Assembly (NCBI GenBank): GCA_019912395.1
Contig: JAIOIH010000021.1
Location: 1 to 64,000 of the forward strand
Direction: 5' to 3'
Length of the DNA: 64,000 bases
DNA from: Flavobacteriales bacterium
GTDB lineage: Bacteria > Bacteroidota > Bacteroidia > Flavobacteriales_F > PHOS-HE28
Shown: positions 30,501 to 36,963 of the stretch, in pieces
Layout: each line of letters starts with the position of its first letter
How positions within the stretch are numbered: the first letter of the stretch is position 1
Notes under the pieces: generated by a model
Databases searched by the model: none
Seen by the model: only the letters and a program-made list of their open reading frames with translations
Told to the model about the DNA's origin: nothing
Position numbers and translations under genes: made by a program

Positions 30501-30889
30501 GTTGCCTGCACTCCCAGCGCATAGTCGGATGTGCCCACATCGAAGGCGTAGAATCCACCGCCGCTTACACCGCCGGTCGATGTTCCCCGGTTATAGTCTC
30601 CGGTAGTCCGTGTTCCGCCGAAGGTCAATGCTCCATCGGACATGCCCGTGGAGGCCCAGGCATTGGAGTTCAGTTGCCCGCTTGCGGGCGAGGATTGAAA
30701 GCCGCTACCCGTGAAAACTCCATTCTCTACACCTGCCACGGTCGCGTCAAATGTGATGGTGTAGGCCGTACTGGTCGCCGACACGCTCAACTGGCCCTTC
30801 GCTTGGTTGGGTGCAAGGGCCAGAACGACCAATGCGATGAGGCCAAGGCCATTGAGGAGTGTCGTGGGTAGCGTAAAGAACTTCTTCAT
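24548..30889 (-). CDS. 2113-aa T9SS type-A cargo with lamin-tail and PKD domains
   Basis: Signal peptide MKKFFTLPTTLLNGLG to the KGQ cleavage region, then a galactose-binding-like/MAM-like segment, two long tandem modules with FnIII-like parts (TTYYYRV, GLSSCTNYYYRAYA), and a lamin-tail domain at about 1030-1150 (LIISEYVEDGNDKYIELYNG). A beta-helix-like segment, a SprB-like part (ENASQATSCPNSADGSVSIE), a PKD domain (WTWDFGDGS) and a type-A sorting domain ending RTFRVPLIR complete it. The lamin-tail domain and T9SS tag point to a surface or secreted protein; enzyme motifs were not seen. The ATG at 30889 is chosen for the signal peptide; the upstream frame adds 19 unlikely residues. Confidence 0.88.
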   Translation of the reverse strand: MKKFFTLPTTLLNGLGLIALVVLALAPNQAKGQLSVSATSTAYTITFDATVAGVENGVFTGSGFQSSPASGQLNSNAWASTGMSDGALTFGGTRTTGDYNRGTSTGGVSGGGFYAFDVGTSDYALGVQATTADWTPGTLTLRVQNTTGSTLTSMDVAYELWVNNNEERSSSFNFSYSTDDASYTAVGALDHTSTTTSDGSGFVVNNKSTTISSLTLANNAYIYLRWESDDVGGSGSRDEFALDDISVTGYGGVGPNLSATALTAFGAQCINAGPYGPNSFTITGTSLTTADVTVGASSGFTYSTTSGGTYTTSLSLTQPGGAYSQDIFVKFDPTAVQSYSGNIAVGGGGATGINVAASGSGVDSAPTVTTGAASSITTSTATVAGQINDAGCSAVTAYGIEYSTSTGFTPGTGTQEPSTNLSGVNYSSALTGLSSCTNYYYRAYATNSAGTTYGTEGTFTTAAIAAPVATAGTSVTDVDFTANWGVVSGATGYRLDVYTLSPLVTEDFTDGEFTSNPTWSGSTSNYSVLTAATLPSGSASTDASYLGSNASVGSSALLMPSTEASEWKFSWGSTNFSGSSSNYFGVILMSDAVVSDIASSFNGYFLRVGVSSSPDPIELWKSTGTTKTQIGTFPSSPDYNSNALGAGLDVRVTRTGGGQFELFYATGFTYASTPTTSAGTLTDNTHTTSSYFGVYTSFASPATTRRVYIDNIVLGGTEVYVSGYDNLSVAGTSQSVTGLSPLTTYYYRVRTVGPSCTSVNSNVITVTTTAGASPLLIPGSLTDFGNVCINTDGGPESFTLTGTNLTTADVTVAALTGFTYSTTAGGTYTSTLSLTQPGGSYSQDIYVKFTPTAVASYDGDITVGGGGAASSDVAATGSGIDTAPVVTTGTASAITNTTATVDGTLDVTGICGTVTAYGIEYGTTSGFTPGTGTQVASTNLSGTAFSSDLTGLSSCTTYYTYAYATRASSTTYGALDSLTTAGAGAPAASAGTSIGYTGFTANWGASAGATSYSIDVSTSPTFGTTVAATDLIISEYVEDGNDKYIELYNGTGAAVDLSDYTLNLYSNGSSSASISNVLSGTLPNNSTIVYAGSSASAYGGATTTESAVNFNGDDAVSLTLTAGGAFVDIFGTIGEDPGTEWTSGSLATSDQTLVRKATVTGGISSNPGTGFPALATEWDGYAQGDVSHLGAHSFNGYIPSFVPGYENLNVGNVTSYAVTGLDPATTYYYRIRANSCGASDNSDTIALSTLAIPVYYSRGTGFVSDDIWSDTPGGTAGPAVFTAASSMVVQSGDVVTNAGNVAVNDLTVDAGGTLVLNAGFTLSANGDADFSGTLTANDNSTLALLGTGGVVLTSTSALSLWNLTADVPSDLTTDATINMRGTLLLEDGDFDASTGAVTLMSTATGTGRLGPVASGASFTGNMTVQRYIPAGATNWRMLGSPVAGRTVSNWQDDFITAGYPGSAYPNFDDPVGSGILWPSVRYYDETNTYAAADSGIVGVSGSTQALTAGQGFFAWSGDNLTTTTAFTVDVTGAPNVANTPITLPMTHTSSGTPAADGWNLVSNPVPSPIAFDSISLGSDVAAQYWIFNPANGTSQTYSGGIGQGNVNGKIQSSQGFWLQASGSNVTTTVSEADKMNEPTGGVFGGSQQAVRPIVRLFVASAINAYSDEATLVFDQGTPDHDAMDARKMPFRTVGAPLISAQSTDGENLAIDFFGAYTTDISIPVTVEVDVTGTYTITAGITGMQNLSCLSLEDLTTGTITPLTDGASYSFAINTNDDAGTPRFILHGTAPLPFTAENATCANSPNGTAAVAIDNGPVDVTWTDAFGTILLTQTGVSNGVAINDALAAGNYTVRVSPIGACGEVTTDFSIEAPALIQATENASQATSCPNSADGSVSIEADGGTGELSYLWDDGTTGPQFTGVAGEQMVTITDENGCVLGTSFIVPAGEGAIAGFTAGTAVATEPVSFTNTSTMSSSWTWDFGDGSTSTDMDPVHTYTTPGTYTVTLTATDGTCTDVTTQEITVGMATAIGTTRAATTLNVYATPHQLVIDHAFGNAPVDVSVFDATGRMAMSRTAITRPGRITLADRELNTGVWFVRVKSGDVERTFRVPLIR
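27838..30115 (-). repeat. two-copy internal module of the 2113-aa protein
   Basis: The segments at about 29395-30115 and 27838-28556 encode clearly related ~240-residue blocks. Each contains LTTADVTV, GFTYSTT, LSLTQPGG, TAYGIEY, GFTPGTGTQ and STNLSG in the same order. The copies are nearly equal in length (about 720 nt) and are separated by about 840 nt of unrelated sequence, consistent with an old internal duplication. Confidence 0.75.
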
Positions 30890-30943
30890 GGGGAAAGGGT
30901 TGGGAATGTCCGGGTCTAATTGGGCGATACTTGCCCAAGTTGA

Positions 30944-30951
30944 CAAAAGTA
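30944..30951 (-). promoter_or_regulatory. putative Bacteroidota -7 box of the 2113-aa gene
   Basis: Reads TACTTTTG on the minus strand, matching TAnnTTTG exactly. It lies 54 nt upstream of the chosen ATG (30889). No clear -33 element is visible. Confidence 0.45.
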
Positions 30952-31255
30952 GCCGTTTGGGGATATATGCGCACAGGACTTTCCCATTCAGTGCGAACAG
31001 GGTACTACAGCACTACAGCAGCACCCGCCTGAGGCGCACCAAACCCTTTTGGGTGCGGGGTCTTTCAGCATCTGGAACGTCCTTCCCGGCCAGCGCTCGA
31101 AATGACAGTACCTCTGGCATTTCTCGGCGGGTGCGCGAGAGCGTTGGCATGTAGAGCGTTCGGCGGGACACTGGCATCAGGTCCCGAAGGCGGATCCGCG
31201 CACATCGGACCCGGCATCAAATGCCTGGCCCGGCCCTCAGAACCTGTTCAGGTTC
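30952..31255. other. gene-free gap
   Basis: No supported gene. It contains an imperfect hairpin near cgcacc...ggtgcg (about 31036-31060) and an AGAACCTG/CAGGTTCT inverted repeat (31239-31256) that touches the stop codon of the next gene and may help end its transcript; no T-run follows. Confidence 0.5.
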
Positions 31256-31663
31256 TCAGTCCTCCATCAGCTCCACTACCTCGATCTGCTGCTCCACCCA
31301 GACCAAGGCCTCCGCTTCCGTAGGGAACACCTTGCTCAGGAACTGTGTGGGGTGGTAGGCAAAATACAAGTTCGCTATCGGTTCGAACAAGGCACCCTCG
31401 GCCACGATGGCGAGGATCCGGGTCGCGGCCTTCAGTGCGCTATCGGTATAATGGTCCTGCTCCAGGAGCGACATGTCGAAGTCCACATCCTCGGGGAAGA
31501 TGCCCACCACCGCATAGGGCTCCTTGCCGGGAAAGCGCATGCGGGCCGCCACGTTCTCCCGGACGGCGGCGGCATCCACCTTCACCCCGTGCTTGTAGCG
31601 GCAGATCACCAGTTCCGGTCTTGTACGTTCAACCAGGGCACTCGGGGTTTCCACACGTTCCAT
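31256..31663 (-). CDS. small conserved-type protein, possible STAS/SpoIIAA-like fold
   Basis: 135 aa from the ATG at 31663 (MERVETPSA); an upstream ATG at 31696 would add 11 residues. The pattern CRYKHGVKVDAAAVRENVAARMRF, then EPYAVVGIFPEDVDFDMS, and a C-terminal YFAYHPTQFLSKVFPTEAEALVWV resembles the small STAS/SEC14-like proteins frequent in Bacteroidota, in which four strands and helices form one compact domain. No catalytic site or export signal is visible. It may be a regulatory or binding protein; no confident name is possible. It lies 131 nt upstream of the stop codon of the next minus-strand gene. Confidence 0.6.
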   Translation of the reverse strand: MERVETPSALVERTRPELVICRYKHGVKVDAAAVRENVAARMRFPGKEPYAVVGIFPEDVDFDMSLLEQDHYTDSALKAATRILAIVAEGALFEPIANLYFAYHPTQFLSKVFPTEAEALVWVEQQIEVVELMED

Positions 31664-31794
31664 GATCAGGTCTGAATGAAGGAATGGTTGGGCCATGCGC
31701 GGCCGGATGCCATTGCAGGCCTACCCTGTGCCCGTCGCCTCCCGTGCGATCCCATGGGTCCGCACCTGCTCCGGTTGTTCGCTTGTTCCATGGG

Positions 31795-32508
31795 TCAAAA
31801 GCCGTAGCCCAGTTTCACGCCGAGGAAGTAGGCCATCACATCGTCACGGACCACTTCCTGCGTCACGGTCCACTGGCCGTCCATCAAGTCCATCCGCTCG
31901 TTCACCTGATGGAGCTCGCGTGAGCGATAGCCCACCCCGCCATACACATCGAACAGCCAATTGCTGGTGGAGGCCAGGCGCTGGTAGCCGAAGTAGAGCC
32001 GCCCGTCCTTGAAGATGCTCTGGTCGCGCAGGGATGCCCCCGTGAACCGTCCGTGGGCATCCCTTATGGAAATGTCCTTGGAGTGGTCCAAGTACACATA
32101 TTCGCCTTGGAAATAAAAGCCCTGCGCCTCCATGTCCTTGGTCAGATAGAAACGCAGTCCCCCGTGGATGGCCGGCCTGGAAAGCACCTTGGTGCCGGCT
32201 CCGTAGTCATCGGAGCGCTCATGAGAGTGCGGCAGGTCCAAGGCCTTCCTGTTGGTGATCCCTGCGGCCACCACAACGCTCATGCGCGGGGAGAGGGCGC
32301 GCTCATAGTAGATCGGGGTTTCCCCGCGCAGGAACAGGGCCGGATTCAGCTTGATCGCGTTGCGGACCAGGTTCACCGTATCCCCCGGTATGGAGGAACT
32401 ATCGCCTTGCAGAACAACCTTCATCTTCTGCCCTTTTCCTTGGGCAAGGATGGTCCCTGTGCCAAGCACCAATAGGGCGGTAAGGGTCCAGGCGATCGGA
32501 TACTTCAT
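31795..32508 (-). CDS. outer-membrane beta-barrel protein, function unknown
   Basis: 237 aa from the ATG at 32508, giving a signal peptide MKYPIAWTLTALLVLGTGTILAQ. The remainder alternates amphipathic strands (GLRFYLTKD, GFYFQGEYVYLD, GRLYFGYQRL, NWLFDVYGGVGY) and ends in LGYGF, a C-terminal Phe typical of barrel proteins recognised by BamA. About eight strands are likely. There are no functional motifs. An upstream in-frame ATG (32526) adds six residues before the basic region and cannot be excluded. Confidence 0.7.
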   Translation of the reverse strand: MKYPIAWTLTALLVLGTGTILAQGKGQKMKVVLQGDSSSIPGDTVNLVRNAIKLNPALFLRGETPIYYERALSPRMSVVVAAGITNRKALDLPHSHERSDDYGAGTKVLSRPAIHGGLRFYLTKDMEAQGFYFQGEYVYLDHSKDISIRDAHGRFTGASLRDQSIFKDGRLYFGYQRLASTSNWLFDVYGGVGYRSRELHQVNERMDLMDGQWTVTQEVVRDDVMAYFLGVKLGYGF

Positions 32509-32821
32509 GATGTTCGTAACGGACATGGAGTAAAAGGGTTACAATACCTTTATTTGGTCCGGACGGACGCTCCCCTAAGGGCACTGCGGTCTCGGAGCCG
32601 CCCGAAGGGCCGAGGCCGCGCTTTGGCCACCACGCAAAAAGGCCCCGTGTTACCCGTGATCGATCCCGGGCCGCCGCAAGAGATCGCCGATCCTATATCC
32701 AGAGGCCGCTTAGCATGCAGCACTCGGGAAAACCAGATCACCCCAACGGGGTTGAAACCCGAGGCTCGGTTAGCGCTGATGGAAGGACCAGCCGTAATGC
32801 TCCCGGATACAGGTTAACGAT
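32509..32821. other. gene-free gap
   Basis: No supported gene. Small inverted repeats such as acccc-aac-ggggt (about 32741-32755) are present, but no terminator with a T-run and no tRNA. It probably holds the promoter of the barrel gene and the end of the restriction operon. Confidence 0.5.
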
Positions 32822-33406
32822 CTACTTCCCCTCCTGCTGCGGGAACTTCGTCAACAACCAATGGAGCACATCAAGCTGATCCTTGGCTGGTGCCCGGCGT
32901 ACTTGGGCGATGAGCTTGATGGCATCAGGACGATTCAGCGTCAGGTTCGATGCGCCTTCGTTGCACACCGAACAGATGGCCCGAAGGTTCCCGGGATTAT
33001 CGTCGCCGCCCATCGACTTGTCGATGATGTGGCCCAAGTGCAGCCGGGTCTTTCTCCCCAGGTCGTATGGATGCGGTTCGCCAGCGGCCGCGCCGCACAT
33101 TTGGCACGTGAATCCGTTGCGGTCCAGCACGAACGAACGGGTCTCTTTGGAGATGCTCCGGTCGAACGCCGGCCTCGGCTTCGCGGAGACCAGGATGTAT
33201 TGCCCCGGCTTCAGCTCGCTGCGGTCGTTGTGTGTCTGAATGTCGAAACCTTCTTCATTGCGCAGTTCGCGGATGCGTCGGCCGAATTCATTCGTTCCAC
33301 CCGAAACATCGAACAGCGTTGAGGAATCCAGCACACGGCCCACATTCTCCAAAAAGAACTTGCGCAGTTTCGATCGGGCACCTTCGCCGCGTTCCTTCTT
33401 TGCCAT
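32822..33406 (-). CDS. HNH restriction endonuclease
   Basis: 194 aa. A winged-helix-like N-terminal domain (RKFFLENVGRVL, EFGRRIRELRNEEG) is followed by an HNH nuclease: CQMCG and CSVCN form the zinc knuckle pairs around HLGHIIDKSMGGDDNPGNLR, which provides His, Asn and a downstream metal ligand. It follows the C5 methyltransferase with a TGATG overlap (stop and start share one base), which strongly suggests a type II restriction-modification pair in which this is the cutting enzyme. The ATG at 33406 is chosen; a GTG one codon earlier is possible. The recognition site cannot be predicted from reading. Confidence 0.85.
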   Translation of the reverse strand: MAKKERGEGARSKLRKFFLENVGRVLDSSTLFDVSGGTNEFGRRIRELRNEEGFDIQTHNDRSELKPGQYILVSAKPRPAFDRSISKETRSFVLDRNGFTCQMCGAAAGEPHPYDLGRKTRLHLGHIIDKSMGGDDNPGNLRAICSVCNEGASNLTLNRPDAIKLIAQVRRAPAKDQLDVLHWLLTKFPQQEGK

Positions 33407-34359
33407 CACGCTACCATCACGGTTCTGCGCGCAGCCAACTCGAACATTTGCATGATGCTGCGCCCAACAGCCTCCGCCACCGGCGGTGGGAACGCATTGC
33501 CCACTTGCCGGTAGGCCGCTGTTTTCCGGCCCGTGAAATGCCAGTCGTCCGGGAAACCTTGTATGCGTGCCACCATGCGAACGGTGAGTTTGGGCACTTC
33601 GGTGAAGTCACGCTCCGGGGCGGAGTCCGCGATGGTGCCGCCGTTCACGCCCAGTTGTGCCCAAGCTTTGCGGGCACGTGATGGGCCGAGGTCCGGGCCG
33701 CCGTGTTTTTTTGAACCGCCGACTATGGTGGGGCCGATCGACTGCGCACCAGCAGCCCATGCCTCGGCACCACGCCAATTGTTTGCAGCCATCAGGTCCA
33801 ACAGCGTATTACCCACAGTGGGCGCCGTGGCGGTGGATATTTCGGGCCATGCGAAGTGGTCTGCATCATCCGAACGCAGCGCCACGATCACTACGCGTGG
33901 GCGCAATTGTGGTACGCCATGATCCGAGGCGCGCAGCAACTTGATGTCCGTTCTGTAGCCGAGTTTGCGGAACTGGGCGAACAGCCGGTCGCGGTAGCCT
34001 TCGAAACCAGGGTCCAAAAAGCCGCGCACGTTTTCCAGCATCACGGCGCGTGGACGGATCTCATCGGTGAGCCGGAGGGCCTCGGGGAAGAGGTCGCGTT
34101 CGTCCTTGGCACCAAGCTGCTTACCTGCCACGGAGAACGGCGGACATGGAACACCACCAGCGAGCAGCTCCACTCCTGCGAAGGCACGGCCATCGAATTG
34201 GTTCACATCGCCGTGCAGTACGTTCCAACGCGGCCTGTTGGCACGCAACGTCGCGCAACAGGCTCCATCAATTTCCACCAAAGCTTCGTGCTCGAAGCCC
34301 GCTCGCTCAAGCCCTAACGATTGCCCACCGGCACCTGCACAGATCTCCACACTGGTCAT
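33406..34359 (-). CDS. DNA (cytosine-5) methyltransferase of a type II R-M system
   Basis: 317-aa C5 methyltransferase. Motif I CAGAGGQSLGLERAGF (7-22) binds SAM; motif IV GGVPCPPFS (68-76) has the catalytic Cys72; motif VI ENVRGF (109-114); motif VIII-like LRPRVVIVAL; motif X near YRQVGNAFPPPV. The target-recognition region between VIII and IX (about 190-260) is short. It methylates the site that the neighbouring HNH enzyme would cut. A TTGAC-N9-GTCAA inverted repeat sits 9 nt upstream of the ATG. No controller (C) protein gene is present. Confidence 0.93.
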   Translation of the reverse strand: MTSVEICAGAGGQSLGLERAGFEHEALVEIDGACCATLRANRPRWNVLHGDVNQFDGRAFAGVELLAGGVPCPPFSVAGKQLGAKDERDLFPEALRLTDEIRPRAVMLENVRGFLDPGFEGYRDRLFAQFRKLGYRTDIKLLRASDHGVPQLRPRVVIVALRSDDADHFAWPEISTATAPTVGNTLLDLMAANNWRGAEAWAAGAQSIGPTIVGGSKKHGGPDLGPSRARKAWAQLGVNGGTIADSAPERDFTEVPKLTVRMVARIQGFPDDWHFTGRKTAAYRQVGNAFPPPVAEAVGRSIMQMFELAARRTVMVA

Positions 34360-34368
34360 CTCTTCTAT

Positions 34369-34387
34369 TTGACGGTATTTATGTCAA
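34369..34387. promoter_or_regulatory. inverted repeat in front of the methyltransferase gene
   Basis: TTGAC (34369-34373) and GTCAA (34383-34387) with 9 nt between, ending 9 nt before the methyltransferase ATG (34359). The position overlaps the leader and ribosome-binding region, suitable for an operator; it might be autoregulated by the methyltransferase. Chance occurrence is possible. Confidence 0.35.
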
Positions 34388-34579
34388 GGCGATGGCACCA
34401 ACATACCACCGATCCGTCATTTGAAAGTTCAATTCAGGGGTAAGTTTTTCACAACTGTTCATAGTGGAAGAGAACAACCGGGCACCGGGGAGGTGACCCC
34501 TGCGAAAGTTCAGCGCGGGACATGGGCCTACTGCCCAGCCTTGCTTCCCTTACCTTGGTCGCAAGTAGATTACCTTACC

Positions 34580-34987
34580 ATGGCCGAACTGCAAACGAAA
34601 AGGACCGGGGCCAGCGTGGATGCCTTCATTGCCGCGCAGCCGGATGCCGAAGTACGCGCTGACTGCCGAACGATCATTCGGATCATGAGCGCCGCCACCG
34701 GGGATGCGCCCAGCATGTGGGGACCCGCCATCGTGGGCTTCGGCCATAGCAAATTGAAATACGCCAGCGGCAAGGAGATCGATTGGATGGAGGTGGCCTT
34801 CAGTCCGCGCAAGGCCAACCTTACGCTGTACCTGTACGGTACGCATGAGCAGCTGCTGGCCAAGCTCGGCAAGCACCGCACCAGCAAGGCCTGCCTGTAC
34901 ATCAAGCGGTTGGCGGACGTGGACACCAAGGTGCTGAAGGCCCTGGTGGAGGCCAGCGTGAAGGAGTTCCGGAAAGCGAACAGGTAA
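34580..34987 (+). CDS. DUF1801 (YdhG-like) domain protein
   Basis: 135 aa. The pattern VDAFIAAQPDAEVRADCRTI, then MWGPAIVGFGHSKLKYASGK, EIDWMEVAFSPRKANLTLYL and GKHRTSKACLYIKRLADVD is that of the DUF1801/YdhG family, small cytosolic proteins of unknown biochemical role often annotated near stress genes. The ATG at 34580 is chosen because the upstream part of the frame (from 34421) is not family-like. It stands alone, 220 nt from the divergent methyltransferase gene. Confidence 0.8.
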   Translation: MAELQTKRTGASVDAFIAAQPDAEVRADCRTIIRIMSAATGDAPSMWGPAIVGFGHSKLKYASGKEIDWMEVAFSPRKANLTLYLYGTHEQLLAKLGKHRTSKACLYIKRLADVDTKVLKALVEASVKEFRKANR

Positions 34988-35135
34988 GGGGGCGGCCCCC
35001 TGTTGCTCCCGCAGGTTGTCCAGCCCATCCCGGGCTCCATTGCGGCTCATTGATCCACCCTTTCCGCGCCGGGAAGTTTCCCGATCGCCGCGTCCGGTAT
35101 CCGGCACGGATCCGTTGATCGCGAAGGAACATCGG

Positions 35136-35480
35136 TCACAGTATCCGCATGCGGTGCACCAGGCCCTTCTCGAACTCATAAACATGACGCACCAGACCTT
35201 GGGAAATGGGTTCGCCGTCCTTTCCACGTATCGTTTGCACCAGGGTGATCACCATGTGCCCGTTCGGATCCAGGGCAAAGTTCTTCAACTCGAAGGAGGG
35301 ATCCATCACGGCCCATTGCCGCCTCCAATACTCGGCCACCGCCTCGGGCCCGTGGAGGGTGACCCCTTCCAACTGGTCCTGCCATTCCACATCGGGCGCC
35401 AGTGCCTTCAAAGCCGTGGCGATATCCCGCGCATTGAAGGCGGCATAGCTGTTCCGGAGCAGGTCCTCGTGTTCAACCAT
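35136..35480 (-). CDS. SnoaL-like / NTF2-fold protein
   Basis: 114 aa with the SnoaL-like layout: N-terminal helices (LLRNSYAAFNARDIATALKA), the LAPDVEWQDQ turn, GPEAVAEYWRRQW, and four beta strands (HMVITLVQTIRG, VRHVYEFEKGLVHRMRI). The NTF2 fold makes a small hydrophobic pocket used by isomerases, cyclases and binding proteins; no specific catalytic residues can be named. It is monocistronic; a TTACATTG sequence about 30 nt upstream may be part of its promoter. Confidence 0.75.
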   Translation of the reverse strand: MVEHEDLLRNSYAAFNARDIATALKALAPDVEWQDQLEGVTLHGPEAVAEYWRRQWAVMDPSFELKNFALDPNGHMVITLVQTIRGKDGEPISQGLVRHVYEFEKGLVHRMRIL

Positions 35481-35631
35481 TCTGGAGGTTGCCAGGTCAA
35501 TTCAAACAGGGCAATGTAACAAATGGATGGAAGTACGGGGCAACGGGTTGCCTGACGGGTACCCGGAAGAACCGGTGAATGACCTGCTTCGGGCTATTTT
35601 TGCGCCCGGTGCCGGAGCGGCATGCGCGCCC

Positions 35632-35703
35632 AGCCTCATAGTTCAACGGATAGAATAGGAGTTTCCTAAACTCTAGATCCAGGTTCGATTCCTGGTGAGG
35701 CTA
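35632..35703 (+). tRNA. tRNA-Arg (anticodon CCT)
   Basis: A cloverleaf can be drawn by hand. The acceptor AGCCTCA pairs with TGAGGCT (7 bp) and the discriminator is A. The D stem is GTTC/GAAT-like. The anticodon stem GGAGT/ACTCT has loop TTCCTAA and anticodon CCT. The T stem CCAGG/CCTGG has loop TTCGATT. No CCA is encoded. A T-run (ttatttttt) follows within 11 nt and may stop transcription. Confidence 0.92.
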
Positions 35704-35770
35704 CTTATTTTTTGATCAGCTGATGGGTTTTCCGGAGGTCCATCGGTCAGCATTGCAGGTTCCCGAACCG

Positions 35771-35823
35771 CCATCAGCTAATCAGCTCATTGACCCATCA
35801 GCTAATCCTTTCGATCCGCTGAT
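35771..35823. repeat. ATCAGCTAAT-type short repeats
   Basis: catcagctaat occurs twice, with atcagctcattgacc between the copies and gatccgctgatc after; a related gatcagctgatggg lies at about 35714. Such ATCAGCTAAT/GCTGATG repeats are frequent in intergenic DNA of Bacteroidota metagenomes. The wider gap (35704-35970) has no supported gene. Confidence 0.5.
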
Positions 35824-35970
35824 CTTTCCGCGATCGGTATCGGAGGCGCTGTACCGGCAATTGGCATGGGCTCTCGCAAGCACCTAACATCGGCGTGTGT
35901 GAAACTGCGGTAGCTGCGCGGCAGTGCGCTTATGCACCGGCCTACCTTCGGCGCAACCCGCAGCGTGCCC

Positions 35971-36963
35971 ATGCTCGACCTTCGCCTTGTTGCACTGGCC
36001 TTGTTCCTCATCGCCGCCGGACGCCTTTCGGGGCAGCCCGCGAACGATGATTGTGCCAACGCGGCGAACCTGTGCGCCCGGCAGCCCATGGCGGGGGACA
36101 ATACCGGTGCGCTGAACAACATGCCCGCCTATTGCCAGCCCGGGGCGCTTTCGGTGTGGTACACCTTCACCACCAACAGTGTGGGCGGCCCGGTCACCGT
36201 GAGCGTGGACGGTATAGACTGCCCGGCCGTGACCGGCATGGACAATGCGCTGAGCGCCGTGATCCTGGGCGGTGATGGAACCTGCGTTCCCAGCAGTTTC
36301 CAAGTGGCATCCGTTTGCCAGCAAGGTTCCGCGCCATTCTCGGTAACCTCCACCCAGGGGCTGCTGCCCTCCACGCAGTATTGGGTGATGGTGAGCGGCA
36401 TGCGCAACCCCCCGGCGACCATCGCCGCCCAGTGCGGGTTCAACATCACCGTGAGCGGGCCGGGGATGAACGTGGTGAACGTGGATTTCGATGCCGGCCC
36501 CGACGTGAGGATCCCGGCAGGCGCCAGTACCCAACTGCATGCCACCGGCGGCACCACCTATGAGTGGAGCCCCACCTCCGGACTGAGCGGAAATACCGTT
36601 TCCGACCCGGTGGCCCAGCCCACGGAAACCACCGTGTACACGGTGGCCACGGAGCTGAACGGCTGCATTTACGAGGATGCACTCACCGTGGAGGTGGTGC
36701 GGCTGGTGAACCCGGTGAACACCTTCACCCCCAATGGCGACGGCATCAACGATGTGTGGCTGATCCCGGAGCTCCGCGACCATCCGCAGGCGGAGGTCTC
36801 CATCTACGACCGATGGGGCCAGCGCGTGTTCCACAGCAGCGGGTACCGGGAACCCTTCGACGGTGCCGGCCTGCCCACGGCCACCTACTACTGGTATATC
36901 CAGCTGAACAACGTAACGGGAAAGTCCGATCCCTACACCGGTTACATCACCATAGTCCGCTGA
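35971..36963 (+). CDS. secreted protein with T9SS type-B (gliding-motility) C-terminal domain
   Basis: 330 aa. A signal peptide (LDLRLVALALFLIAAGRLSGQ) precedes a Cys-containing beta domain (about 25-170, NDDCANAANLCARQP ... SVWYTFTTNS) like the N-terminal binding domains of many Bacteroidota surface proteins. An Ig/PKD-like segment follows (FDAGPDVRIPAGASTQLHAT, about 175-245), then the type-B C-terminal domain (FTPNGDGIND ... ISIYDRWGQRVF-type ... YYWYIQLNN). The domain directs T9SS export. The ATG at 35971 is chosen to begin at the signal peptide; an in-frame ATG at 35932 is possible. Its stop codon overlaps the next gene's ATG by 1 nt. Confidence 0.82.
   Translation: MLDLRLVALALFLIAAGRLSGQPANDDCANAANLCARQPMAGDNTGALNNMPAYCQPGALSVWYTFTTNSVGGPVTVSVDGIDCPAVTGMDNALSAVILGGDGTCVPSSFQVASVCQQGSAPFSVTSTQGLLPSTQYWVMVSGMRNPPATIAAQCGFNITVSGPGMNVVNVDFDAGPDVRIPAGASTQLHATGGTTYEWSPTSGLSGNTVSDPVAQPTETTVYTVATELNGCIYEDALTVEVVRLVNPVNTFTPNGDGINDVWLIPELRDHPQAEVSIYDRWGQRVFHSSGYREPFDGAGLPTATYYWYIQLNNVTGKSDPYTGYITIVR

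Noticed and set aside
31239-31256. AGAACCTG/CAGGTTCT hairpin as a terminator
   Set aside because: The loop is only 2 nt and no T-run follows, so it is mentioned only in the gap description.
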